A program made the position numbers and the translations under genes. The notes below the pieces were generated by a model that saw only the letters and a list, made by a program, of their open reading frames with translations, made no database searches and had not been told where the DNA came from. This document shows positions 41,874-50,769 of a stretch of DNA of 64,000 bases, in pieces (within the stretch, counting starts at the first letter, position 1; each line of letters starts with the position of its first letter). Source of the DNA: CBINFS01 sp966250015. Its GTDB lineage: Bacteria; Bacteroidota; Rhodothermia; Rhodothermales; DASSAV01. The stretch is from NCBI GenBank assembly GCA_966250015.1, contig CBINFS010000016.1, forward strand, positions 14,677 to 78,676. The letters run 5' to 3'.

Positions 41874-44609
41874 TCAAAGTTCAAGCCGCACGGCGAGGGC
41901 GGGGATGCGGGGATAAAAATGCCGCGCCTCCTTGACGAGCACGCCGTCTTTTGAGACCAGGCTCCAGTCCGCCACGTTGGCACGGTCCGTCACGTTGAGC
42001 ACGTCGAGCCTGACCTGGAGGGCCGACTGCCGAATCTTCAGGGCGTAGGCGATGCTGAAGTCGAGCTGGAGGAAAGCGGGCAAGACGTGCTCGTCGGGCC
42101 GTCCCATGTCCCAGCGTCCCTGAAAGCGGGTGCTGTCGCTGTGGCCCAGGTAATCGTAGTACGTCTGGCGGAAACCCCAGGTACGTCCCCAGATGCCCCG
42201 TCCGCGGGTGCTCACGATCAGGCCGTCAAGCGGCCGCCAGTCTAATCCCAGCTGGACGTGGTGCGGTTCGTTCCATGGGACGGTCACCGTGCGGCCTTCG
42301 AAGAGGGCGTCGCTGTGCCGGACCGCATGGCTGTACTCGTACAGTCCGCGAATCTGCCACGAGATTCCCGACCATTCGGCCGTGACGGAGCCTCCGTACG
42401 CTTCGCCACGGCCATTCGTGAGGAACTCGTACTGCTTGCTGGCACGGCCTTGCAGAGGCTGTTCGCCAACCGGAGCGTATCGGATTGCCAGCAAGTGTGG
42501 CTGGTGTTTGTAGTACAGCTCCGTCCGAAGGCTCAACCGCTTCAGAGGCTGAAATAAAAGCTCCTGCGTGAGATGGTAGGAGAGGGGAGGACGGACCGTT
42601 TCGTCGAGAGGCAGCCAGACGCGCACCGAAGGCAGCAGCGTCCCCGGATTGATTGTGCTCACGTCTATCTGGGCGGTGAACTGGCGGTAAATGCCCGCCG
42701 CCGTCCGGGAGGACCAGGCGCCGAACGGTCCGGCATCTCCGTCGAGCCGCATGGAAAACCGGGGCTCCGCGTAGACCGTTGCCCGATCTGGAACGTACGT
42801 GAGCCGGACGCCCGGCTCGATCGTGATCGCTTTACTGGCTGTAAGCCGGTCGGAGGCGTACGCGGCGAACCGCCATCCGGTTGGTGCGTGACTCACGCCT
42901 TTAGCGCGACCACTCGTGTACTGGTCGCTCGCCAGCTCCGGCGAGTGCACAAACTGACTCTCCTGAAGCGAGAGGTGTCGTGAAGCGAACCGGACCCCCA
43001 GAAGGCTGAACGCACTGCTCGTCCGGGTAGCCTCAACTCCGGCGCTGAAGTGATGCCTGTGCCACGATCGGTCGAAGGTCGATTCCAGCGAGAACGTGCG
43101 AACCTCGTTGCCGTCGCGGACGGGCGACAGGTACAACGCGAGCTCGGGTACCGGGCTCTGAGTATTTCGGGAAAGGCTGTCCAGGACCGTATAGTGATGG
43201 GTCAGCTGATAGCTGCTCGCCCGAACCTGCGTGCTGAAAAGCGTACGGCTGCCGATGACGGCGTCGTACCGGAGCTGCCCGAGCGTGTTGTTCCAGTCAT
43301 ACGCGTCGTCATAGCGGGCCAGAATGGAGGGTGCGGATCCGCCGCCCATCGAATACTCACCCGACACTTCATTGCCTCCCCTGTAAACCGAGGCGTAAAG
43401 CGTGCGGAGAGGGCCAAACCGAATGCGTCCGGCAGCGTGGAGGTCCGTAAAGTGTAACGATGGTTGGTGCGTTTCCCAGGCCTCCAGCATTTCTTCGAGC
43501 TTGGACGATCGGTACACGTCCCAGAGGCCGGTACGGAGGGCAGCGAGCACGGCAACTTCGGTGGCGCCGGGTACCCGCGGCGATAGGCTCACACGCGAAT
43601 TGAAACTGAAAGGATCGACCTGGACGTCGATGCTCTTCCGGTTGTCAATGGCGTGCTCTGCCTGGACCACACCTGCCGTGTGGCTGCCCAGGTTGGCGGT
43701 AAATCCTGCTTTGTGGACCGTGATGCGGTCGAGGGCGAACGTGCTGAACGGCCCGATCAGGCCAACGGATGCCCTGGGAAGGTAGACGGGTACGTTGTCC
43801 AGCCTCAGCTCGTGCTCGCCGGCGTCACCGCCCTGTACGTGGACGTCGGCCGTTACGTCGTGCATTCTCACGCCGGGCAACGTCGACAGGGCTGGATAAG
43901 AGCTTCTGTCGCTGATCCGCCCATCGAGACCGGGCGTTACGAACCGGTCGTCCGCTGACCCTACCAGCCCCGCTGTCGGCCGCAATCCGTCGATGATGAC
44001 AGGGGTAATCAGGATGGGCTCCGGTTGAAGCGCCGCCTCGGTGTGTGTCTGCCTGCTTGCGTGTACGAGTAAGGTGTCCTGCCACGTATGATAACCAAGG
44101 TGCGTAACGCGGACTGCGTAACGGCCGGGAAGTAAGGGAGGCAGTATGAATCGTCCCGTTTCGTTCGTAACCGAACCAAAACCAGCGTCTACGAGATAGA
44201 CATGTGCCTGCGGGAGCGGGGCGCCGGTTTCACCATCCCGCACGAGACCCGCCAGAAAGCCGCGCTCCGGTTCTACCTCTGCGCTGACGGTGAGGACGTA
44301 GGTGCCCGAGGAGAGGCGATAGAAGTCGAGCCCGCTGTCTTCGAGCAGGCACTCCAGTACGTTTTCGGCCGTCTCGTTTTCGACCGCACAGTAGGCGATT
44401 TTCCCTTCGACGAGTGTCGGGTCGTAGGCCACCGCCAAACCCGTTGCGTCGACGAACTGCTCGATAGCCCCTTCGAGCGGAACGCCTCGCACCGCCATTG
44501 TATACCGCTGCTCCTGCGCCGAAACTTCCTGCGCCGCTAACAAGGACGAGAGAAAGATGAGCAGGCAGGCAAACGTGACCCAACGGTATGTGTGACCTTT
44601 ACCGACCAA
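41874..44609 (-). CDS. TonB-dependent receptor with STN signalling domain
   Basis: 911 residues. A signal peptide (FACLLIFLSSLLAAQ) is followed by an STN domain at about 35-110 (MAVRGVPLEGAIEQFV, ENVLECLLEDSGLDFYRL), a carboxypeptidase-like domain at about 118-195 (HVYLVDAGFGSVTNETGRF), a plug and a barrel ending in LAVRLEL. STN domains in FecA-type receptors touch FecR when ligand binds. It starts with TTG, as no other start keeps the signal peptide. It sits at the end of the ECF-FecR-serpin-lipoprotein operon; ligand unknown. Confidence 0.92.
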   Translation of the reverse strand: MVGKGHTYRWVTFACLLIFLSSLLAAQEVSAQEQRYTMAVRGVPLEGAIEQFVDATGLAVAYDPTLVEGKIAYCAVENETAENVLECLLEDSGLDFYRLSSGTYVLTVSAEVEPERGFLAGLVRDGETGAPLPQAHVYLVDAGFGSVTNETGRFILPPLLPGRYAVRVTHLGYHTWQDTLLVHASRQTHTEAALQPEPILITPVIIDGLRPTAGLVGSADDRFVTPGLDGRISDRSSYPALSTLPGVRMHDVTADVHVQGGDAGEHELRLDNVPVYLPRASVGLIGPFSTFALDRITVHKAGFTANLGSHTAGVVQAEHAIDNRKSIDVQVDPFSFNSRVSLSPRVPGATEVAVLAALRTGLWDVYRSSKLEEMLEAWETHQPSLHFTDLHAAGRIRFGPLRTLYASVYRGGNEVSGEYSMGGGSAPSILARYDDAYDWNNTLGQLRYDAVIGSRTLFSTQVRASSYQLTHHYTVLDSLSRNTQSPVPELALYLSPVRDGNEVRTFSLESTFDRSWHRHHFSAGVEATRTSSAFSLLGVRFASRHLSLQESQFVHSPELASDQYTSGRAKGVSHAPTGWRFAAYASDRLTASKAITIEPGVRLTYVPDRATVYAEPRFSMRLDGDAGPFGAWSSRTAAGIYRQFTAQIDVSTINPGTLLPSVRVWLPLDETVRPPLSYHLTQELLFQPLKRLSLRTELYYKHQPHLLAIRYAPVGEQPLQGRASKQYEFLTNGRGEAYGGSVTAEWSGISWQIRGLYEYSHAVRHSDALFEGRTVTVPWNEPHHVQLGLDWRPLDGLIVSTRGRGIWGRTWGFRQTYYDYLGHSDSTRFQGRWDMGRPDEHVLPAFLQLDFSIAYALKIRQSALQVRLDVLNVTDRANVADWSLVSKDGVLVKEARHFYPRIPALAVRLEL

Positions 44610-44624
44610 GACGCTGAACCTGTG

Positions 44625-45020
44625 CTATAGAACGATTACGGACTTCTCGAGCACGTCGCCTGAGGCTTGCCGTACCACAATCCGGAATGGACCGGGGTTG
44701 GCGACAGTGGTCTCGTACGAGGCCAGGATCGGTTGCGGGGGCGTGCCACAGAACAGCACTACGCCCGGCGCCTCACGGTGCCAGACCGTCAGTTCGACCC
44801 CTCCGGGAATCGCACGTGTATCGAGCCGGGCGAAGTAATCCGATCCAAGTGCATGGTGGAGGTCGGCGTGGAGGGTTTCACCCGCCCTCATGGAATCGGG
44901 CGCGGTGATGTAGAAGATGCTCGCATGCTCCACGCCCGCATCCCAGCTCGTGAGCGAATTGCACGAAGCCAGGATAAAGCCAGCCACACATGCCATCGCC
45001 GATACCAGACGAATCACCAT
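44625..45020 (-). CDS. Small lipoprotein of the serpin-receptor operon (A)
   Basis: 131 residues; lipobox ILASC gives a lipidated Cys at residue 20. No family was recognised; the rest looks beta-rich, with one later Cys. It is 15 bases before the TonB receptor and 5 bases after lipoprotein B, so these are co-transcribed. It may be the surface partner of the receptor. Confidence 0.75.
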   Translation of the reverse strand: MVIRLVSAMACVAGFILASCNSLTSWDAGVEHASIFYITAPDSMRAGETLHADLHHALGSDYFARLDTRAIPGGVELTVWHREAPGVVLFCGTPPQPILASYETTVANPGPFRIVVRQASGDVLEKSVIVL

Positions 45021-45025
45021 GATAA

Positions 45026-45514
45026 TCAGTGGGCGTTTTCTGTTCGTCCCGCTTCGAGCAGCGCGTTAGGTATCGAACCGTTCTCGATCTGCTCGACCAA
45101 TTCAGAAACCCTGGACTGGTAGAGAACGCACCCCCCGGCTGTTTCCACCTCTTCACCCGACTTGCGGAAGGAAGGGGCGAGCTTTTCAAAGCGTTCCCGA
45201 TCCGTCAGACGCAACCCCGACAGCCCGTACAACCGCCCGGCAGTCGTGCCCTCTTTGACCAACCGCTCGAATGCCTCGGCTCGTGCTACCCTCGGCTCGT
45301 CGTATATCGCGACGAACGCCCTCGATTCCGCAGATGGGGTGGGAATCAACCCTGCATCGTAGGCTCCGAAGAAGCTGCTTTTCGACAGCAGGGCGTACGC
45401 GTCGTCGCCTGCCGTGCTGAGCTCCGCATCCGGTTCGGTCACGTTACATCCGAGAAGCACCAACAGGAAAACCGGTAGGAGGCGGGCAGGAATCGAGTGG
45501 AGTATCGCTTTCAT
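45026..45514 (-). CDS. Small lipoprotein of the serpin-receptor operon (B)
   Basis: 162 residues; lipobox VLLGC gives a lipidated Cys at residue 23. After a Thr/Asp-rich start comes a helical region (RLYGLSGLRLTDRERFEKL) and a GGCVLYQ motif. The family is not recognised. It lies 12 bases after the serpin gene and 5 bases before lipoprotein A on the same strand. Confidence 0.75.
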   Translation of the reverse strand: MKAILHSIPARLLPVFLLVLLGCNVTEPDAELSTAGDDAYALLSKSSFFGAYDAGLIPTPSAESRAFVAIYDEPRVARAEAFERLVKEGTTAGRLYGLSGLRLTDRERFEKLAPSFRKSGEEVETAGGCVLYQSRVSELVEQIENGSIPNALLEAGRTENAH

Positions 45515-45526
45515 ACCAGCGCTGAT

Positions 45527-46756
45527 TTATGCCGAGGGGTTGGCCATTTTCCCCATGAACAGGATTGACCCCGAGTGATGCTCCCGTATGACAAAGATGA
45601 ACGGTCGGTCCAGACGGACGACCGGCTCTTCCAGCCCGACTGAAGTTTCTCTGATCTCGACGGCCGTCACCGCTGCGGCTTCGGTACCCTCTTCGTCAAC
45701 CGTCACGTTTGCCTTGTGCAGCACCCTGCTGATGTACAGATCCCTGTCCGGGTTGATGCCGGAGAAGTCGGCTCCGTCAGAAAATGCGATTTCCATGCCA
45801 AGCGCCGACAAAACGTCCTTGAGCTCCTTGTCGTAGGTCAGCTCAAACTTCGGCATGAAGACGGTAACGTCCTTCTCCTCCAGCCGGCTGGTGAGGTCGG
45901 ACCATTTTTCTTCAGTTAGATCGGCAATGAAGCCGTCCACCCCAATTTCCTGATTCGGAAGGATGGCTGTCATGCTGAACTGCCCGTTCCCGTAGGGTAG
46001 ATCGACGGCCAGGTAGTCGTCCGTTCCGTAGTACGCGAGCGACGCCTTCTGCGACATCATGTCTACCTCAGTAGACGTGCCGTCTGCGAGGTAGAACGGA
46101 GCTTTTTTAGTGTCGTCCGGATCGAACTCGTACAGCCAGGTTCCCTTGAAATAGATCGCGTTGATCAGGTACATCATCACGTCAGGTGCGATCTCGTCTA
46201 TTATCTCTTCGATCCGTCCGTTTGTTTTGTCCTTTACCCAGTTGTTGATCTTCGTGACGGCCTCAGGACTGGCGAAGTTCTCCTCACTGATTTCCGCATC
46301 GAAATAGGTCTGATTCACCTCGATGAACCTGGCTAACACCTCGAACTGCTCCCGATACCAGATCGAATTTGCCACCTGGAAGTTGACCTTCGGATCGATG
46401 TTCTGAAGCAATTCCATCAGGCTCTTATTCGCCTGATTGATCTGCTCCATGGTGAGCCCCTTCACCTCCAGTGTGTTCTTCATGTCCTCGAGCGTCTGCC
46501 CGGCGGCGCCGTTCAGCGTCATGCTGAGCGCCATTGAGACGCTGAACGGAGAGATGAACACATTCGAATCGGCCTCGGCTTTGTTGATCTCCCGGAAGAG
46601 GCTCAGGCCGAAGCGGTTGTCCGACTCGACGATCTCCTTTTCTTCGTCGGTGAGGTCTCGCAGGTCTCCGTCTTCATCTGGACCAATCAATTCACAGGAG
46701 GCAAGTACCAGGGCTGCCACCAAAAATGCTGTAGACAGAATGGATTGTCCGGTCAT
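45527..46756 (-). CDS. Lipoprotein serpin (serine-protease inhibitor fold)
   Basis: 409 residues. A lipoprotein signal ends in LASC, with Cys21 lipidated, so the serpin is membrane-anchored. The serpin core covers residues about 45-405 (NVFISPFSVSMALSM, YLINAIYFKGTW). The hinge of the reactive loop is EEGTEAAAVTAV (355-366), the pattern of inhibitory serpins; counting from it puts the scissile bond near Thr371-Ser372. The strand after it, VRLDRPFIFVI (380-390), matches the serpin signature. It probably traps serine or cysteine proteases at the cell surface. It is third in the operon, after the ECF sigma and FecR genes. Confidence 0.95.
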   Translation of the reverse strand: MTGQSILSTAFLVAALVLASCELIGPDEDGDLRDLTDEEKEIVESDNRFGLSLFREINKAEADSNVFISPFSVSMALSMTLNGAAGQTLEDMKNTLEVKGLTMEQINQANKSLMELLQNIDPKVNFQVANSIWYREQFEVLARFIEVNQTYFDAEISEENFASPEAVTKINNWVKDKTNGRIEEIIDEIAPDVMMYLINAIYFKGTWLYEFDPDDTKKAPFYLADGTSTEVDMMSQKASLAYYGTDDYLAVDLPYGNGQFSMTAILPNQEIGVDGFIADLTEEKWSDLTSRLEEKDVTVFMPKFELTYDKELKDVLSALGMEIAFSDGADFSGINPDRDLYISRVLHKANVTVDEEGTEAAAVTAVEIRETSVGLEEPVVRLDRPFIFVIREHHSGSILFMGKMANPSA

Positions 46757-46807
46757 GGCTACTAAAACGGTTTTTATTCGTGTGAATGGGTAAGCCTGTA
46801 GAGTAGG

Positions 46808-47794
46808 TCAGTGCCTCATTACTTCGAAGCCGTTGGCGCTCCTTCGAAAGCGAAGATTCCGGACGTGGGCGATGTCCGAAAGGACGTCGGCGGCGGAGGT
46901 GGGCTTGGGATTCAGGTACGTAAGCGGCAGGTTGGCCAGCTCGGGGTCGTCGATGCGGATCTCCACGTCGAACCGGCGTTCGAGGGAGCGGAGGACCGAT
47001 CCCAGCGGCTGGTTCACATAGGCGAATCCGCCTGACCTCCACGCGAGGGCTCGCTCGATGGGTACCTTTTCGGGCGGAAGCGGGCGTGTCGTATCGGCCC
47101 GGACCACCGACATCTCGCCGGGTTCGAGCACGACCGGTTCGGCTGGCGACGTTAGCGAAGCAAAGTGTACGCGGCCTGAGCTGAGGGTTACGGCCGTCTC
47201 CTTTTCCGGGTCGTCCGGCCAGGCTTTCACGTTAAACTCGGTGCCGAGCACGACCACGCGGGCGTTGAAGGTGTTGACCGTGAACGGCCGGTCTTCGTCG
47301 CGCTCGACTGTGAAGAATGCTTCTCCCGTCAGGTCTACGGTACGTTCCTTTCGTCCCAGGAACGGACGATACCGCAGCGTCGAGCCGCTGCTCAGCTCCA
47401 CCACAGACCCGTCCGGCAACGTCAGCGTCGTGGTCCGGCCATACGGAACGTATCGCTCGATCGGGCGGAGCCAGAGCCCTATCCCTGCAAGGAAAACGAC
47501 CACCACAGCTGCAAGCGACCACCCTAGCGCCTTCCACGTCAAAAACCCAAAGGCAGGTTGCCGGGAAGATTCCCGCTCCCGGTGAGCCAGCCGTTTCATT
47601 ACCCGGTCTGCAAAGAAAGGCGAAAACGATCCCGCACCGTGCTGCGACACGAGCTCGCGGATCTGTGTGTACCGTTGGAGCTCGTCGCGGGCATCGGCCG
47701 AAGAGTGAAGCAATTCCTTCAAACGCGCCTCCTCCCGGCTTTCCAGTGCGTCATCCAGCGAACGCAGCATGAGGTCGAAGTCCTCAGGTTTCAT
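46808..47794 (-). CDS. FecR-type anti-sigma factor
   Basis: 328 residues. The N-terminal ~85 residues are cytosolic and would bind the sigma factor. A membrane helix lies at about 87-109 (GWSLAAVVVVFLAGIGLW). The periplasmic FecR domain (GRTTTLTLPDGSVVELSSGS, FTVNTFNARVVVLGTEFNV) runs to about 220 and a DUF4974-like domain fills about 255-328 (VNQPLGSVLRSLERRFDVEI). It overlaps the end of the ECF gene by 11 bases and is followed by the serpin. It is the predicted link between receptor and sigma factor. Confidence 0.94.
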   Translation of the reverse strand: MKPEDFDLMLRSLDDALESREEARLKELLHSSADARDELQRYTQIRELVSQHGAGSFSPFFADRVMKRLAHRERESSRQPAFGFLTWKALGWSLAAVVVVFLAGIGLWLRPIERYVPYGRTTTLTLPDGSVVELSSGSTLRYRPFLGRKERTVDLTGEAFFTVERDEDRPFTVNTFNARVVVLGTEFNVKAWPDDPEKETAVTLSSGRVHFASLTSPAEPVVLEPGEMSVVRADTTRPLPPEKVPIERALAWRSGGFAYVNQPLGSVLRSLERRFDVEIRIDDPELANLPLTYLNPKPTSAADVLSDIAHVRNLRFRRSANGFEVMRH

Positions 47795-48344
47795 ATTCCT
47801 TCAAGTATGGCTCGAGAAGATTCTTCAACTGTTTTTGAGCCCGCGCGAGGCGGGAGAGTACGGTGCCAACCGGTACGTCGAGTAATTCCGCGGTCTCCTG
47901 TGTCGAGTACCCGTCGATGAGGCGGAGGACAACCACGGCGCGGTGTTTCGGGCGTAAGCGGTTCAGTGCCCGCTGAATGATCCGCTGCCACTCTATTTGC
48001 TGTAGCTCCTGATCTCCCTCGTGTATCGGATCCGTGAGAGGGGGAAGCTCCTCCCGGCTGAAGAACGTCTTCAACCTTCGCTTTCTTTTTTCCAGTGCGT
48101 TTAAGGAAAGATTGATCGCAATTCGTGTGAGGTAAGGCGCGACGCCCCCTTCCCCCCTGTACTGGTCGAGTGATTGATAGAAACGGATGAACGTATTCTG
48201 CCCTACGTCGTCGGCTTCCGCTCCTGTCCCCAGCATACCGGTCACGGTAGCGGCCACGAGGCCCTCGTAGCGCTCGACGAGCGCTCGGAAGGCCGCCTGA
48301 TCGCCCAGACGCGCACGGCCGACCAGCGCCTGCTCGGCCGCCAT
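47784..48344 (-). CDS. ECF-type RNA polymerase sigma factor (first of the locus)
   Basis: 186 residues from ATG 48344, chosen because AGGAGG sits nine bases upstream and the protein then starts MAAEQALVGRARLGDQ, a typical ECF start. A TTG at 48407 would add 21 residues. Region 2 has AEADDVGQNTFIRFYQSL, region 4 has LRPKHRAVVVLRLIDGYSTQETAELLDVP. It heads the operon with its predicted anti-sigma FecR overlapping its 3' end. Confidence 0.94.
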   Translation of the reverse strand: MAAEQALVGRARLGDQAAFRALVERYEGLVAATVTGMLGTGAEADDVGQNTFIRFYQSLDQYRGEGGVAPYLTRIAINLSLNALEKRKRRLKTFFSREELPPLTDPIHEGDQELQQIEWQRIIQRALNRLRPKHRAVVVLRLIDGYSTQETAELLDVPVGTVLSRLARAQKQLKNLLEPYLKEYET

Positions 48345-48631
48345 GGCGTCGTTCCTCCTGTCATCCCGCACTTGTTCGGGCAAAGTGTCGATAAGATGCT
48401 CGTTCAAGGTGCGCCGACCAGTACACCATTAATCCTTTTTTGAAACGGAAGAACGGTTGCGGCCAGTTCACTGGAGCCTTCTCCCGTTCGTTCAATCTAT
48501 CCAAAAGACAGATCGATGGGCCGGCTTATTCCATACCGTTACGATTTCCGGGGAAAAGAGATGCTTTACAGGTGTTCGCTCGTACAATGCGATTCATCCT
48601 GATGGTCAGCTAGTAGCTTGTGGACCCTTTA

Positions 48632-50551
48632 TTAGTAGTCGAATCGTAAACCAAGCCGAACCACGCGTCCCGGTTCGTAAACGTGGACGCCGGCAGCAAA
48701 GGGGTCGCGGAAGAAAGAGAGGTGGTGGTAATAGCGCGCATCGGTCACGTTCGTCACTTCGAGTAAAACGCTTGCATTGCGAAGATCGTAGCTTAGCCCG
48801 GCATCCACGCGATACCATCCGGGTGTGCGATCTTCTCCAAGCTCAGGATCGAACCGGTTTTGCACGGCAGAAGCGAGTGCTTTGAGGTGTGCCTGTAGAC
48901 CCCAATAAGAACGTGATCTTAGGGCGCCTTCCACCTGTAGCGGGGCGACGTCGGCCAGTGGAAGGCTTGCGGTCAGATTTTGAGCCTGGGTGTAGGACCC
49001 TCTGACTCCTGCGTACTTCCAGCTTAGCGCCGCGTTGAACCCCGTTAGAAAAACATTGACGTTGTCGTACGTCACGAAAGGCAAACCGTCTACCATTCGA
49101 CGGTCAAGGTAGACGTACCGATCGACACGGGTGGTAAAGGCCTCCATCGAAATGTGGTCACTTTCCAGTATGAGGCGGAGTCCCGCTTTTATGGGTGCGC
49201 TCAACGTGGGGTTGCCCGACCATCCGGGCTTACCCATTGGTTTACCCACAGCAATGTACAGGTTTTCGGCAACGGGCGCTTCGGATCCGATTTCGGCGAT
49301 GATTGCGGCGTTGATTCCGTTCAATAACGGACGGGCGTGACCGGCGGTCGCACTGAATGGAATGAACCATCGGGCGGCCTGCGCGGAAGGATGTAAAGTC
49401 TGATAAAATCGAAGTCGGTCCTTGTCGGCGATTTCGAACCGGCTCAACCCCACCTTGCCCGTAAACACGATTCCGGCGATGCTGCGCTCGTGGAAAGTCG
49501 AAAAGGAAAGAACGTGCAGGTCGGGCATCACGTGCTGGTCGAACGGCGACCAGGATGCGGCACCACGAGGCTCGAACCGATTCTCAATATCCCAGTGTCG
49601 GTAGAATACTTCGTATCGATTTCCCGTGAGTCCGGCCGTGATATTCGTGGCATCACTCTCCATGAACATCATCGCCACGTTTTTTCGTAACTCGTTGTTC
49701 ATGAGGTGATGCGTCCGGTTGACGTAAAGCCTGTGGTCTCCGATCCGGACGAAGCCGCCGATCATACGGTCGAAACGTTCATCCATTCCCAGGTAGGGAA
49801 AGGGTACGTCTGAGGTCGTCGAATAAAATAGTCCATATTCAGCAAGCCCCTTGTGGCCGTGGAACGAGGTTTCTACCCTCCCGAATGTCAAGTCTGCATC
49901 CCGGTAGCCATAGAGTTCCGTAAAGCCGGCGCCGGATCCGTCTTCGTAAGGCTCTCCCCGGATAACCTGCATGCTGAGTCGTTGCTGCCGATGTTCGATT
50001 GATAACGAGGCATCGACCGATCGGCTGCTGGCTCCGGACCCGGTCAATCCACCCCGCACTCTCCAGCCGGATCCCGGTAAGGATCGCCTGAACCGGATTT
50101 TTCCGCCAATCCCGGACTGCAGGCCCGTCGACGTTTTATCCAGTAGGATGGACTCCATTTCGAGGGGATTAACGCGGGTTGTCGGTGGATCCATGCGATT
50201 CGGACAGGCATTCGGGTACCGTTCGCCGTCGATGGTTACCTCGATGTCACCGCGTTTGAAGCCGTCCAGGTAGAGGTCGCCGGCCATGAAAACGCCGCGA
50301 CGAATAAGCCCGACCCCGCTCTGCTCGAGTGAACGTTGCAGGTCGTCCTTATCCATCGGCGTCTCTTTTTCAGACCACCGGATCTGCCTTGCCGTAATCG
50401 TGAGCGGAGTGAGCTGGTAGATCCTCTCCCCTTCAGGTGAATACGTGGTGTCGATCACCACGCCGGAGGTGTCCACTTGCGCGAGGAGAGGCGTAGCGAG
50501 CAGGAAAACGGTTGCGACCAGCAACAGTCGGCGGAGGCAGGTAGCCGGCAT
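48632..50551 (-). CDS. TonB-dependent receptor, OprC-like, probable copper uptake
   Basis: About 639 residues from ATG 50551, with a signal peptide (CLRRLLLVATVFLLATPLLAQ). There is no carboxypeptidase-like domain. The plug has ACPNRMDPPTTRV, with Cys116 and Met120 spaced as CxxxM, and further on THHLMNN has His282 and Met284 as HxM. To my knowledge this pair of motifs binds copper in Pseudomonas OprC. The barrel ends in VRLGLRFDY. The gene is separate from the sigma operon, 287 bases from its start. ATG 50590 is an alternative start. Confidence 0.88.
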   Translation of the reverse strand: MPATCLRRLLLVATVFLLATPLLAQVDTSGVVIDTTYSPEGERIYQLTPLTITARQIRWSEKETPMDKDDLQRSLEQSGVGLIRRGVFMAGDLYLDGFKRGDIEVTIDGERYPNACPNRMDPPTTRVNPLEMESILLDKTSTGLQSGIGGKIRFRRSLPGSGWRVRGGLTGSGASSRSVDASLSIEHRQQRLSMQVIRGEPYEDGSGAGFTELYGYRDADLTFGRVETSFHGHKGLAEYGLFYSTTSDVPFPYLGMDERFDRMIGGFVRIGDHRLYVNRTHHLMNNELRKNVAMMFMESDATNITAGLTGNRYEVFYRHWDIENRFEPRGAASWSPFDQHVMPDLHVLSFSTFHERSIAGIVFTGKVGLSRFEIADKDRLRFYQTLHPSAQAARWFIPFSATAGHARPLLNGINAAIIAEIGSEAPVAENLYIAVGKPMGKPGWSGNPTLSAPIKAGLRLILESDHISMEAFTTRVDRYVYLDRRMVDGLPFVTYDNVNVFLTGFNAALSWKYAGVRGSYTQAQNLTASLPLADVAPLQVEGALRSRSYWGLQAHLKALASAVQNRFDPELGEDRTPGWYRVDAGLSYDLRNASVLLEVTNVTDARYYHHLSFFRDPFAAGVHVYEPGRVVRLGLRFDY

Positions 50552-50769
50552 GACGGCAGAAGGAAAAAATCGTGAGGAAACCCATTGCAAAGGCGGACGA
50601 ATGAGTCGTCCGTTCCTCCTTCACCCTGACAACCTGCGTTCTTGGATCGATTCGTCTGCCTTTTAGATAAAGAAAAGGTACAGACTTCTACCATTCATTA
50701 CCCGGCAGAAAGTCCGGATTACGACTGCCAAATGGAAAAACGTCGTTCCGAAAGACGGCTTTTCCGGCT

